From Anaeramoeba flamelloides (Eukaryota > Metamonada > Anaeramoebidae): DNA of 64,000 nucleotides. This document shows positions 11,749-23,599 of this stretch, piece by piece (position 1 is the stretch's first letter; each line of letters starts with the position of its first letter). Both the position numbers and the translations under genes were made by a program. The notes under the pieces are model-generated. The model did no database searches. It saw only the letters and a program-made list of their open reading frames with translations, and was not told the origin of the DNA. Location of the stretch: assembly GCA_027625915.1 (NCBI GenBank), contig JANTQA010000030.1:124001-188000 (forward strand), written 5' to 3'.

Positions 11749-14700
11749 TTAAATAAGTTTAAATTGTTTTTTAATTTTCAATAATTCATGATTTAAATTA
11801 GAACCTTTTGTAAGTTGATAATACTCTTCAGAATCATTTAATTCTTCAATTGTTAATTGTGGGTCGTCGTCTGCTGTCAATTCTATTTTATTGGTATAGA
11901 AAAATTTGAATAAAATTTCTAAACTTTCAATGGATTTACGGGAAAAGTCTTTAATTTGATTAATTTGTTTTTCTTTTTGGGTAATGGTTTTGAACATTTC
12001 TCTAAACAGCCCAGATCTAGCTAACAAAACAAATTTATGAAGAGGTATTTCTTCAAAGTTATCTTCATCTTCATCATCATCATCTTCTTCTTCATAATCG
12101 TCTTCATCTTGTACTAAAACTTTAAAATCTTTTGAATCTTCATCATTATATAATTTGACTAGATCGTCTTTTAATTTTTTTTCTCTGGCATTTTCAATTC
12201 CGAATTTGGTGCAAATTGATTGAATTAATTTGTGATTTTTCATTTCGTCAGAATAAAGCCAATAGAAAAAAATGTCTAAATCTTCTTTTGGATAATTATT
12301 TAATTTTTCTTGAATATTTTCCATTTTATTATTAAGCCGAAATTCAATAAATGATTTATGTATTTTAACACCATTAATTCCAAAATCAGTAAATTCTTGA
12401 TTTTTATAAAGATTTTTAAAATCTGATAATATACTTGTGCCACTAGCTGGAAATACAATAAAGTTATAACAAGATGTTGCAATTTCTAAAGGTAAACCAA
12501 ATTCATAATTTGGAAGTTTGAATTCAGTTGGTTTTCCTGAAAATGGAAATTCTAATTAAAATTTTAAAAATAATAATAATTAAAAAAAGAAAAGAAAAAG
12601 TAAGATAAATAAATTAAGATAAATTTTTTTACATAAAAATGTGTAATTTTTTTTGAAACATTTCATCAACTTGACTTCTGTCAAAGTGGCCCAAAACATT
12701 TTCAAATATCAATTATTTTTTACAATTGTTCTTTGAAGAACAAATAAGAAATAAATAGAATAATACAATTCAAGAGAATAGTTGATGTCCGTATGGAAAT
12801 AAAATCAAATGAATCAATATATTTTCTTAAAAATTTCAAAACTCAAATTCTTAGTGTCTCATTGAGAAAAATAGCAATGTTCCTTTTGATCCTAAAGTGA
12901 AGATCAAATCAAAAATTCCAATAGAAATCAATTTGATTTTACTACAATCATTTTCACTGTATCAATAAGCTTAAAATAATATTTTTTTTTTTTTACCAAG
13001 TGACCATAAGAGCTTGCAATAAAAAAAAAAAATTTGCAACTGAATTAGGTGTTTAAAAAAAAATTAGAAAAGAAAAAAACTAAAAATGATTTCAATTTGA
13101 AAATTTTAAAAATAAAAAAATTTTTCTTGTAATATCTATTCAATCACTTTAATTGTATTTAATGAATCCATTAGAACTGTGTCGCTTTGACTTGGAAATA
13201 GTTTAAAATATTCTCTTTTTCAATTTCTGTTCTTAAAAAAAAACACTTAATGAAAATTTTTTTCATTAAAATCTTAAATTAAAAACTTGTTAAATCAACA
13301 ATTTATTTTGATCGATAGTATGTAATATATTTAAAATATTTTTATTAAAATTCACCACATAAACATTGAAATATTGGAGATCTACACAGCGCATCACCTA
13401 GAATTCCCAAGTGTTGTAGAGTGCCTAGGTTTTTTTTCTTTTATTTTCATTTCTTATTTTTGTTGAGAATATCAATGATTTTTGAATCAAAACCTAAACT
13501 TGAGAAAAAAACTAACAACATTTCCAACTCTTGGAATTCAATAATTGATTATATGTGTTTTTAATATATAATTCTTTTTTAAGTTCATTTAAATCTTTTG
13601 AATTCCAATTGATTTACTTGTTTGTTGGTTTATGAAATTTTATTAATTTTTCCAAATAAGGAAGAGATAAATTATCTAATTTTTTTTTGAATTTAAATTT
13701 TTTTTTTATTTACTGAAATTACTAAATTTTAAATTCTGTTTTGTAAATCAGAATTGGTGTGATTCTATTTTATTTTGCATATTTCAGTAATAGCTGAATT
13801 AACCAAAGAATTTATAAAATTCATAATTTAGATTCATAAAATTAAAGAATTTTTTGGGATTTTTTTTAACAAAAACTTTTTTATTATCATTTTTATAGAT
13901 AATTTTTGTGAATCTTTTTTTCAATTTTCAAACGAATAAATTTTGATCTTTCACAATACCAAATAAAATGATTTAAATTTACATAATAAAAAAGTGTACA
14001 ATAACCACATATATTACATTTTTCCTTTGTTCAACATGTGTTGTCTTCTGTTTGATTATTCAAGGAATAAACGTATCCATTTAACCCATTTGGGAAAGGG
14101 GTACTTGATTTAAATTTATTAAAAATTTTTATTATTTTTTTTATTTCGAAAAGAATAAAGAAAAAATATGAACATTAAATATTCAAAAAGTTAAGTTTTA
14201 TAAATATTTACATTAAGGACTACGTTTGGGATTGAAATTTGATGCCCCGTGTGATAAAAGAGGATTTTGGAGGTTAGTAACTCTCACAATAATTTATTCA
14301 GTGAGATGTAAGTAGAAAAAAATGACATTTTTTAACTGGAGTTGTCTCTCATCGTATCTTAAAATGATAAAGAAGGTTGCGAAAAAACAGCTTTTTGAGA
14401 AAATTTCTTTTTAGGTGAAAGTGGAAAACATTAAAACGATGTTCAGGGGTTTCTTTTCCTTATTTTTAATATGTGAGTTAAGTTGAGAAGGTTAGCCATT
14501 TAAACCTAAAAGGTCAAAATGGAGAAAATTGACAAAGAATGATAAATTATTGTTGACAGGTTCTTTGTTTGGAAATAATAAAGAACAAATTGGTTAATAG
14601 GTACAATGATGTGTTTGGTATTGTCTCAAATCCACTAAAATCCTCATTTCCAAAAATCGAAAGATCATTTTCAGAGTTCACATTTTGATTCTTTTCTGAA

Positions 14701-17700
14701 AAAAACCAAAAATAATTCTTTTTTTGATTCCATGGAATCAAATGATTCTTTTTTTTCCCAATGATAAGTCTCAACTCATTTCTTGTTTACATTCGTTTTT
14801 ACAAGGAATCACATCATTCTCAAAATTTAATAATTAATAATTTTTTTTTTTTATTTTCAAAAAGATTTTAATATTTCTCAAAAAAATAAATATTTGAGGT
14901 TTTTCTACATGTGATTTTAGTTTTCGTCATCTTTTCTTCAATCCTGAAGTTTTTTAGTTTATTCCTGATCAGAAAATTATTTTTCTTTGAAATGGAATCA
15001 AAAGATTCTTTTTTTTTTTTAATAGAGTTTTGATACAAAATAAAAAATTCTTTTTTTTTTTTTGATTTCATGGAATCAGAATAAAATAATTTTTAATATT
15101 TTTAAAAATTATACTTCAAATGGACTTTAGCAAGTTGAAAATGTTTGATAAAAATTGATTCCATTGAAATCATTTTAATATTATGATTCCAAATTTTAAT
15201 TTTTGAGATTCTCAAAATTCCAAAAATGGAATCATTTTGGGAACTCTGATTCATTTTTTCTCAACTGGCACAATATTTTTTTTTTAAATTAAAAAAAAAC
15301 TGACGAATTTTTGCAAATTTAATTTTCAAAAGATCCTTTAAAGGCAAAGAAACACCAAATCTTTCCCACAACATACCGCTCCAATTTTCCTCGATACCAC
15401 AAATTGGGTTTTGAGAGAAACGATCCAAACAAAGAAAACTTTGGCAAAGAAATACACAAAAAACAATATTTTTTGTGTAATAACATGGATCATGTTGTTC
15501 CAAAAACAATTCGAGGAGAGACCCCTCCTCTTAGTCATGGTGAGGAGATTTGTTCAAGGAAAAACAACAAGAACCAAACAAAAAACAAGAGAAACACTCA
15601 ACCCCTTTTTTATGGATTAATCTAGTTTACGAATTACTAGAACAATTCACGGAACCCAACATTCAAAAATCATAGACAATGTAATCTTCAAAAGTTAGAG
15701 TTGTTTTTTTGAATGTTTGGACTGATCTTCGTTTTTTGCAATGCTAAAAAATCGTGATTATTTTTCAATTTCATTTTTACCATCCTTAACAAGGTGTTCG
15801 AGTTTACACATCTCAAAATTTCAATTGCATTTTTCATAAAAAAAATGACATAAAATGGTTTTTTTGATCCAAATTGGAAAATATTTCAAAGATCATGGAT
15901 TTGTGTTTGAAATGAGATTGGGTCAAAATGTGTTGAGATAAATTGATCAATTGCCAACGTAGTTGCTAAGCAAGCAAACAAATAAAAATATAAATAAATA
16001 ATAATAATAAAAAAGAATAATAAAGTGAGTTAAAATCCTTACTACAACCTGATTTGCCAAATCCGTAGACTTTATTATCTTGACTGAGTAGTAAAAAATG
16101 GCGAGATCCAACAAGCACATTTTTTACAAAAATATCATCAAAAAAATCTAATTTTGTAAATTTTTTTTTTTCGATAGAATGACCATTATATTCATTGTTA
16201 CCACATGTGTAAATTTCATTATCTCCTATCCAAATAAGAGAAACCTCAAATCCATTACAAATTTTTTGGATATTTTCGTTATCTAAATATTCAATTTTCT
16301 GTGGTAAAATTTTGTTTATTTTGGTGGAATTCCCACACTGCCCTGTGTTATTGTAACCTTGTATCCATAATGTATTGTCTTCTGTTAAATATGTTGTGTG
16401 TCTTGTTGAAACGCCTTCACCGACTAATTTCACATTCTGCGAAAGTAGAGTAAAATCCGTTCTTTTTTTTTCAGTTAGTGTTATTTTATTCTTGTCAATT
16501 GTCAAAAGATTTGTTTCTAATTGATACTTTTATTTTGATTTTTGGAATTATTTCAAGAAATATATTTGAGAAAATGTAATTATATTTCATTAGTATTTAT
16601 TTTTTTAAAAATTATCAAATAAATTTACTTTTTCAGATTTAGAAGAGTTTTTTTTTTGATGATTTTATTTTTTAATTTTCCTTTCGTAGACAATTGAGAT
16701 TTAGTATTAGCATATATAATTTGTCGTAAAGAAATTATTCCCTTTACATGTATAAGATTTCTCTGATGTTTTTCTTTCACTTGATATCTCAATTATACAT
16801 TAAAACTAAGATAAACACTTAATACTGGAAGAAAAAAAAAATAATCATTGTCTATAGTGATTTTTTTTATTAGAACTGTAATTGCTTTATTTTCCAAACT
16901 ATTACATTAATTCAGGTGTTATTGAAGAGTTCTGGGTAGTAATAATTCATGTGATGACGAGCCAATAATTAATTTTATTGATTCGGATTTTTTTTTTTTT
17001 CTATTTTGTTTTGTTTGAATAAATTTTACTGTCATTTTTCAATTATTAAATAATAAATTTTTATTTCAATTTTCCAAGTATTTTACTAAATTGTTAGTCA
17101 AAAGATAAAACCCAAAGATCTCAAAAATAATTGGAAATGAAATTTTTTATAAATTTATTTTTGCTTTTCTTTATTGTACTTTGAGATGAAATTTTAATTG
17201 TTTTATTTTGAATTTAACAGAATTATATTTTTTATAAATTCTCAAGAAAATATTTAATTAATACTTTTATTTATTTTTCTTTGGTTTTATTGTTCAAAAA
17301 ATATTTTTTAAATTAATCATATGAAACATGAGTATTATAAAATTAATTTTAGTATTTTATAACAAACTATATAAAAGATATTTTTTATTTTTTATATTTT
17401 TTACTTTTTCCAAATTCTTTTTTTTTAAATTGTTCAGGTTCCTTTGGTTCCTTTGGTTCCTTCGGTTTGTCCTCTTTTTTTTTTTTTTTTTTTAAATGTT
17501 CGGGGAGGCAAAAGGAAAAAAAAAAAATCATTATAAGAATTAGTTAAACTTGTTCATGATTAGATCTTATCCTAACCAAACTGAATTTGTTCTGATTCGA
17601 TCTTCAACAAACCGAACTGGACTTAAGCAATTAAAACAAACTTAAGCGATTGGATACCAGCTAAAGTAATTAAAGAGAACAAAACTAGACCTTTCCTTAC

Positions 17701-20700
17701 AATATGACTATTCGGTGCTTGTACTGGGTTTTTACTGTAGTGTTGGTATATTGTACTGGTATTTGGCAAAAGCAAGGTTTCGGAAAGTTGTAAAAAAAAA
17801 TAAAAAAAAAGCAAAACATATAAAGAAAATTTCGCAAAGCAAATTACTAATTCTTAAAAACTCAGTGCTTTATCTATTTTATCGATAAAGTTCTAATTTA
17901 AAACTTAGTAAAGCAGCCCAATTTCATTTGATCTCTAGTTGGAAAAATATTTAAATATGTTTATTAAAACAAATTATGGTGTTGATCCAAACAAATTTTC
18001 GACATAAAAGGAAACAACCACTAACCCATTCAACGCTTGTGATGCAAAAATTAAACTTTTCAAAAAATTGTTTACTTTTTTATTATTTTTTATACTATCT
18101 ATTATTTCAGAAAACTAAATTGAGTTTAAAATACTTCTAATGACTGTAATTAAAAGGTTCTTTTCACTACTCTTTGAATTAGGAGTCACAAATTTATTCA
18201 CTTCAAAACTCTCTCTTTAACAGATTATATGATCTCTTGGGCACTTAAGCCTTACCAATAAATCCTAAATCCTACTATCTATTATTTCTTGCCTTTCTTT
18301 CTCTTTTTTGTGTTTTTGATTTAAAAATAAATTCTTTTCTTTTCATTTTTTAAAGAAAAACTATCCTGTGAGTTTATAATCTTGCTTATATTATAGCTAG
18401 GATAAAAAACTCTAAATAAGTTTAGAGTTTCAGGCAAGTGTCGTAGGGTTTTGTAGGATGCTGTGGGGTGCCTAGATTTTTTTTAATTTAACAAATTAAA
18501 AAAAAAAAACTAAAGACAAACAGGTGGTAATTTTGTTGAAGTACCTCTCTTCAATAAAATAAAAACAATAAAAGAGATTTTTTAAAAATGTTAAAAGAAT
18601 GTTTACCGTGGAAAAATTTAGTTATCCTCGAAAAAAAAAAAATATCTTGTAAACAATTTTTATTTATTTATTTATTTTTGAAGAGAGAAAATTCCTTTTC
18701 TCCTGTGTACAGTTTGGATTTTCAAGATTTAAAAGAATAAAGTAAAAACTATAGATTTTTCTCTACTCTTTTGAAATCAAGAAAAGTACAGTTAGGTTTT
18801 TTTTTCAATTTTAGAAATTAGTAGAAAATTTAAAAAATTCTCCCAACCCTTAAATCAAAAATTAAAAACCTAGAGAAAACTGCCTTTATATTTTTTTTAA
18901 TTTTTGTTTTGATTAGAAAAATGAATAGATATTCGTTAGGTTTTTTTTACTTTAAAAATAAACAGAAAATTTTAATAAATTTTCGGTTTATTTTTAAAGT
19001 AAAAAAAACCTAGAACACTTCATAAATAAAATAGAAACCTTAAAAAAAACCTAGAACACTTAAAAAACAAAAACAAGAATGAAAAAAAAACTAGGCAATT
19101 AACGGCACTTGACAACACTTTCCGAATTTCTAAACTTTTTTTAAGAAATTTTGTATTGAGAATTCTACAATCTTTTATTCAAACTTTAAAAGAGTTTAAA
19201 AATCTTTCATTTTTTGATATTGATGGGTTGAAAGGGCATTAGAAACAACAAGCAAAATTCCAATTCCAAATTCAAATGATCCAATCGTATTGAAGACCAA
19301 AACTTTTCAAAATTGCCTATCCACAAGTTATCCCCCAATTTAAAATTACCTGAAAGGATGGAAATTAGAAATTTTTGTGTTTGGAATGATATTACAAATC
19401 AATAAGATTATTTGAAAAGTATGGTGTATATTGAGGAGTGTGTACGAAGTAACTCAAATCACTGCCTAATTATAGACAATCTGATATCTTTGCTTCAAAT
19501 TATTATTACTATTGATATTAACAGAATTATTATGATAACCCAAAAAAAAAAACTCTAAAAACAAAAAAAAACTTAATGGTTTATTGATCCCAAAGAAAGA
19601 AGAATAATTAAGCCAAACAAAAAACAATATCCAGTAATTTTTTATCGTTTTATATAATCTTGATATTTCGAGAATTCTTCAAAAAAAATATGTGTGCAAA
19701 AAAGAAAAGTTAAAACGTAACTTTTTCGCTTAGAAACTAAAGTATGCGCAATAACCCTTATTTTTGTGTTTTATTATTTTTCAAAGTATTTAAATGTTTT
19801 TTTTGAAAAATTTGTTGAAATAATAGTTGTTTTTCGTAATTGGCTTTGTGTGTGTTTGAAAGAATTATGTTTTTTTTTTGATTTAGGTTTTGAAGAAAGT
19901 CTCTGTTTTCGTGGTTCTGTTTGAATTTTGTCTTTTCTTAGATTTTTACCTTATCAAAAAAGGAATATTTTTAGAAAAAAGAGTTCTCATTTTAATAATT
20001 AGGAAATTATAACAAAAAAATTATTTTCTATTTTAAACTTCAATGTTTATTTCAGTTTTTTTAAAAAAAATTATTTTTCAAAATAGAGGTTCACCGATAT
20101 GTGTATTCAATTTAAAGTTTGTTCTTTTTGATAAAACACAAAATATAAACTCATTTCACTCAAAAAGGCGAAGATAAAAATGAAAAATTCACTTTTTTTT
20201 TAAGAATCAACCATACATAAGATTGTTTAGAAATTATAGAAATAATTAACTCGAGAGTTCGGTTGGTATTCATAAAAGAAATACTCAAAAAAACATAAAT
20301 TTTTTAAAAAATAAAATGTTAAAAAAATTTTCGTTCCCTTTCATTGAGACTTCTCGTGAAAAATTTCACAATTTCTTTTGGAAAATTAAAATTGTTGACA
20401 ATAAGATTTGTTAATAATAAATGTAGTCATTTTAATCTCAATATACAAAGCCTCAATTTTCTTATTGTTAATTTTGAGTTTTAAAAGATTTGTTTTTTTC
20501 AAATTTACTTTTTAAAAAAAATAAAAAAGAAAAAAAAAAAAAAAAAAAAAAGCAAATAATAAAAAAAACATTTGACTAAATGAGAAAAAATGATCAGATT
20601 TAAAAATTGAGAATTTATTTTGTGAAGAATAATGAATTAAACTCAGAGAATGTGTTATATTTGTTCAATAAAACTGGAATTTTTGACTGAAAAAGTTTTT

Positions 20701-22300
20701 ATAATAATTCCAATACTTTAAACAAAAATTTTTAAAAATTTTTTACTATTAAATTTGAAAATAATCTTACTAGAACCTGGAAAATTGAATTTTTCAACTT
20801 AAATTGTAAAATATCTTGAAAAATAATTTTTGATTAAAGATCTCTTCATCAACGAATAGTGTTTATTATAAGTGAAGTTATCAAAAAGTCAAAAATTAGC
20901 AAATGTTTAATTTTTTTTTTTTGAAAAATTTTTTCATTATTGTAAACTCAATATTTTCTAAAAAAAAAACAAAATTTTTAATATAAGATCTCTTTTCCCA
21001 AGTTTCTTAAAAGTCAATAAATATGTTGATACCCATAAAAATATTATCTAAAGACCAGAAAATTCGGAAGTTACTTAAGTTTTGGTTTAATTTGATTTTT
21101 TGATCTCTATTTTAAAAACAAATAATCAATCCATTTTTTGGTTTTGGTATTTGTTTTAAGGGACTAGTCTCTATTATTTTTTTTTTGGACAAATTCTAAA
21201 TAAGGATTCCTAATCTCGAAATATGTTTAATATTGAAAATAAACAGATTTTTGAAAACCTAAGTAATTGGCAAAAAAATTTTCTCAATCTCTATTAAATT
21301 TAGGTAAAAAAATTTAATAGAGATTAGTCCCTTAAAATAAGTAAAATAATATTCAATTTTGAAAATTTTACACATTTTACAAATTAAAATCGATTTTACA
21401 ATTTTTTTCCACCAACAAGAAATGAATTGGTAAATATTGGATGGGTTAAATTTGAATTTTTTCAGCAAGTAAATTTGGATAGTCATTAATCAAATTTGAA
21501 ATTTTTTGAATTATTCCTTTCAAAGAATTTGTTTTAATCCTGGCATTTGAATTATAAATAAGAAAAATTTACGCTTCATTTTCAATTTCCTTTTTTATAT
21601 CCTAAACCACAAACTATAACTTACTTGTTTGAAAACTTTCTTTTATATGGTTTTAAGAAAAATGAAAGGAAAAGGAAGTGAAAATTTGATGGCATTTTTA
21701 ATTCAAACACATATTAGTTGAGAAAAATCACTCTATGCAAAATACAAAAATAAAAGTACTTGATTTCTTTGAAGACTTGCAATTAAATAAAAAATCAAAG
21801 AAAAATAGAAAAAAAGAAAAAAAAAAAAGCCAAACATAAGTATTATCTCCAATACCATAGTAATCGCCATTGTCACAAAGAAAAGTTGAATGGAATTCAC
21901 CACCTGTAATACAAATCACTTTCAATTTGTTGTCGCGAAAAAAATTTATTTCTGTGGGAGTGTTAAACATGGTTGAATTTTGAGGACATATTTGTTTCGA
22001 TCCATTACTTCCAAAAGCGAATAACCTTCCGGATTCAGTTAGTATAAAGTGGTGGCTATAGCCAGAATTTACTAACACAATTGGATCGTTTTTGTCTTTA
22101 ACAGGATTTTTATTGATAAGAAATTTTCCTGTCGAACGAAAGAGATCGTTTTTATACAGAAACACATTTGTATTATATGAGCCAGACATTTTTACAATTT
22201 CTTCTTTTGTTTTTATTTCTTGAAGCTCTAGATTGGTCTTACGTTTGTCGATGCATTGCAAGCTTGAGTTCTTTCCGGAGAACCAATGTCTGTAGGTCAT
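11749..22300 (-). CDS. RCC1-repeat and BTB domain protein (three exons, 566 aa)
   Basis: RCC1 blades form a beta-propeller and BTB domains mediate dimerisation or Cullin-3 binding; the substrate is unknown. Exons on the minus strand: 22300-21836, 16490-16043 and 12536-11749. The donors GTTTGG and GTAAGG and the TTTCAG acceptor of exon 3 keep one frame to TAA (566 residues). The exon 2 acceptor (AAG before 16490) was chosen because it alone keeps frame. Exon 1 starts MTYRHWFSGKN and holds blades such as SGYSHHFILTESGRLFAFGS and GGEFHSTFLCDNGDYYGIGD. Exon 2 continues with NNTGQCG, DNEIYTCGNNEYN and SRHFLLLSQDNKVYGFGKSG. Exon 3 is the BTB part, with KNQEFTDFGINGVKIHKSF and then IPLHKFVLLARSGLFREMF, split by an acidic D/E stretch (residues ~447-467), and ends in KSIESLEILFKFFYTNKIEL. 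About five blades are visible, so the propeller is short or diverged. Introns are 5.3 and 3.5 kb. Confidence 0.85.
12670..13205 (-). mobile_element. Non-autonomous TIR element of the GTCAAAGGGGCCC family (degenerate copy)
   Basis: The left end has CTGTCAAAGTGGCCC and the right end has GTCGCTTTGACTTGG followed by AAATAGTTTA, degenerate versions of the perfect ends at 34104-34803. The interior aligns directly with 55557-56093: GAATAGTTGATGTCC, AATCAATATATTTTCTTAAA, TTCCAATAGAAATCAAT, then a TTTTCAC block. No coding capacity. Confidence 0.65.
13395..13530. repeat. Palindrome cluster 4 (short)
   Basis: Starts AAGTGTTGTAGAGTGCCTAG followed by the GGTTTTTTTT arm and closes near AAAACCTAAACTTGAG. 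The AGTGTYGTAGAGTGCC head is the reverse complement of the GGCACTCTACGACACT tail of other clusters. Confidence 0.5.
14690..15255. repeat. Cluster of TGATTCCATGGAATCA-type motifs
   Basis: At least seven copies of GGAATCA or its complement TGATTCC lie within about 560 bases, several fused as a palindrome (TTGATTCCATGGAATCAAAT near 14725) and several followed by a T-run. The density far exceeds chance even at this base composition. It may be a degenerate tandem repeat; no function is proposed. Confidence 0.5.
15300..15640. other. Island of higher GC with overlapping open frames, unassigned
   Basis: This stretch is noticeably less AT-rich than its surroundings and is open on both strands: plus 15404-15625 and minus 15261-15509. 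Translations such as NPICGIEENWSGMLWERFG (minus) are well mixed but match no family I know. It lies inside intron 2 of the RCC1-BTB gene. It may be a repeat or the relic of an inserted gene. I give no function. Confidence 0.3.
17405..18560 (-). repeat. Large dispersed repeat, copy A (inverted copy of 59330-60250)
   Basis: Read on the minus strand, the order matches 59330-60250: AATTTTGTTG/ACCTC block, CTCTAAA...TTTAGAG hairpin, TATCCT, TTTCATTTCTTG, a GTTGAATGGG block, GGTTGTTTCCTTTTATGTC, poly-T, CCCAGTACAAG, AACAAGTTTGG and AATTCTTATAATG. Copy A is interrupted by the 164-bp insertion at 18109-18272. It also carries a triple GGTTCCTTT repeat (17438-17466). The frame 17623-17814 is noise within the repeat. 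Confidence 0.7.
18109..18272 (-). mobile_element. SINE-like retroposed insertion with 16-bp target duplication
   Basis: A 164-bp insert is flanked by two perfect copies of TACTATCTATTATTTC (18093-18108 and 18273-18288). The uninterrupted homologous site occurs in the other copy of the host repeat near 59530, where a single related CTATTATTTTTTG is present. Its blocks (AGAAAACTAAATTGAG, ACTTCTAATGACTG, AGTCACAAATTTATTCAC, CTCTCTTTAACAGATTA) are the reverse complement of repeats at 7885, 41270 and 62055. The long direct repeat indicates target-primed retroposition. I could not securely place Pol III box A or B. Confidence 0.65.
18434..19126. repeat. Palindrome cluster 5 and flanks
   Basis: Begins CAAGTGTCGTAGGG (18435) and ends GGCACTTGACAACAC (about 19126). 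Inside are a RAAAAGAATAAAGTAAAA-type module (18714-18790), a partial module (18793-18870) and a 74-bp hairpin at 18938-19011 with arms AGGTTTTTTTTACTTTAAAA and TTTTAAAGTAAAAAAAACCT. These are followed by repeated AAAACCTAGAACACTT. Confidence 0.6.
20180..20700 (+). repeat. Dispersed repeat, copy A (with 31805-32350)
   Basis: Shares with 31805-32350, in the same orientation: TTTTTTTAAGAATCAACCA, AATGTTAAAAAAATTTT, TTTCATTGAGACTTCTCGTG, AAAATTGTTGACAATAA and a long A tract before an AATAATRAATTAAA block. Around 20525-20552 there is a nearly pure poly-A run. No coding sequence. Confidence 0.6.
20735..20965 (+). repeat. Dispersed repeat, inverted copy of 8200-8460
   Basis: Contains CTTACTAGAACCTGG, CAACTTAAATTGTAAAATAT, AAAGATCTCTT and AATAGTGTTTATTATAAGTG in the mirror order of the copy at 8200-8460. 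Confidence 0.5.
21154..21337. mobile_element. 184-bp TIR element with TTTTAAGGGACTAG ends
   Basis: The left terminal repeat TTTTAAGGGACTAGTCTCTA (21154-21176 region) is mirrored by TAGAGATTAGTCCCTTAAAA (ending 21337). An inner 14-bp hairpin (TCTCTATTAAATTT / AAATTTAATAGAGA) lies near the right end. The TTTTAAGGGAYTAG terminus is shared with the 0.76-kb elements at 22438 and 27893, suggesting one family. Confidence 0.65.
21553..21712. mobile_element. Short foldback element related to 34426-34563
   Basis: Left segment GCTTCATTTTCAATTTCC and right segment GGAAAAGGAAGTGAAAAT form inverted arms. The interior (CCACAAACTATAAC, GTTTTAAGAAAAATG) resembles the small element nested at 34426-34563. Both have ATAAAT-type outer ends. 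A degenerate non-coding foldback. Confidence 0.45.
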
Positions 22301-22437
22301 TTTTTTTTGAATAAAAAGGGGAAAAAAATGTTAAGTAATATGAGAATTCAAAGATTTGGAAAAAAATGAATATTCCTTTGGACTTGAAGTCGTTGGTTTT
22401 CTAATCAGTTTTTTCTCACTTTTTTTCGGGTATTATT

Positions 22438-23196
22438 TAAGGGATAAGCATCTACCAAGGAGAAACTATAGATTGAAGTCTATTGTTATTGGAGGAAATC
22501 ACATTAGTGCATCATGGTTCAAATGTATCTAAAAAATTGATTAGTCAAATAGCACAGTTTGTGAATCTCATCAATTAAATATGATACTTGTATTCGTAAA
22601 AAAAACCCAACAATTTTAGAAAAAAATCTGCATTTCGCAACAAATTTAAAGGTTGAACTATCAATATTCAGACTCCAAGTTTGAAAAATATTTTTCTTGC
22701 TTTGTCGCGTATGTTGATTAATTACTAAAAAATTCAATTTTTTTAAAAAATTAAAAATAATTAACCAATAAATTTTTTTGACAAATTATTTCTCAAATCA
22801 TGTAAATATATTGATGTTACAGATATCTTTATAAAAAAGGAAACAAAAATAATCAGTACTTGTGATTTTATGTTGATCATAATTGAGTTAATCTTTGAAA
22901 TTGATATATTGAAAAAATAGTTACTGTTGAAAATTCTAAATATCAATGATTGGTAAACAGAATGATATTATTTTTTGAGGTTTCTATTTTTAGGGATTTG
23001 GAAAAGGAATTTAAAAAAATTTCCAAAATTAAATTTTTTAATAGTGATCATTAATAAAAAATGCAATAATTTAAAAATAAATATTATTTATATTTGATTT
23101 TTTAGTTATTTGAATAATGTACCACTAATTTGGTTTACACCCAATTACAACATACTTTAATTGTTGACGAATCTAGGACAAGGTAAATCCCTTAAA
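22438..23196 (+). mobile_element. 0.76-kb TIR element (TTAAGGGA family), copy 1
   Basis: The left end TTTAAGGGATAAGCATC and right end AATCCCTTAAAAT are inverted repeats. The interior matches 27893-28672 in order: GTTGTTATT, RTGCAWCATRGTTC, TCTCATCAATTAAAWATGAT, AAAAAAACCCAAC, ACAAATTTAAAGGTTG, TATCAATATTCAGACTC and CAATTACAACATACTTT. No intact coding sequence; the small minus-strand frames are not supported. Confidence 0.65.
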
Positions 23197-23599
23197 ATAT
23201 GAAGTTTCTAAAAAAAACACATTAGTAAATAAAAAATGGAGCTTTTTGTTGAGCTGGAAGATTTAATCTCCAATATTAAAGAAATTGGACTCAAGAGATC
23301 AATCGGCAATAACATAATGGTTTTTTTAATTTGACAAAAAATTCATTTGAGTCAAAATACTAAAATAGAGCTTTTGATGATGTCTATGCTTAATTCGCAA
23401 TAAGGTTACAAAAATCCGGATTATCTTTATCAAATAGCGATATTTTTGAAAATTGTGATATTGATATTATCGTGATAATATTGAATAAATCGTGGTATTC
23501 TATAAAATAGTGATAATTATTCAAAAAATTTGATAAAGATAAAATATCATTATTAAAAAGTAATCATGATATAATATTTAATGAGGTTTTGGGCTAATT

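Larger units (their letters stand above)
12537..16042 (-). other. 3.5-kb intron 2 of the RCC1-BTB gene
   Basis: Bounded by donor GTAAGG (16042 downward) and acceptor TTTTCAG (12537). It contains a TIR element (12670-13205), palindrome cluster 4 (13395-13530), a cluster of GGAATCA motifs (14690-15255) and a higher-GC stretch (15300-15640) whose overlapping frames have no recognisable domain. Nothing else was identified. Confidence 0.7.
16491..21835 (-). other. 5.3-kb intron 1 of the RCC1-BTB gene
   Basis: Runs from donor GTTTGG (21835 downward) to the acceptor before 16490. It is filled by a large dispersed repeat (17405-18560, inverted copy of 59330-60250) carrying a short retroposon-like insertion (18109-18272), palindrome cluster 5, repeat copies at 20180-20700 and 20735-20965, and two short TIR elements (21154-21337, 21553-21712). 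I found no additional RCC1-like exon. Confidence 0.65.

Noticed and set aside
12300-12482. Small minus-strand frame overlapping the BTB exon
   Set aside because: It is an out-of-frame shadow; the true BTB frame is open across the same bases from 12536.
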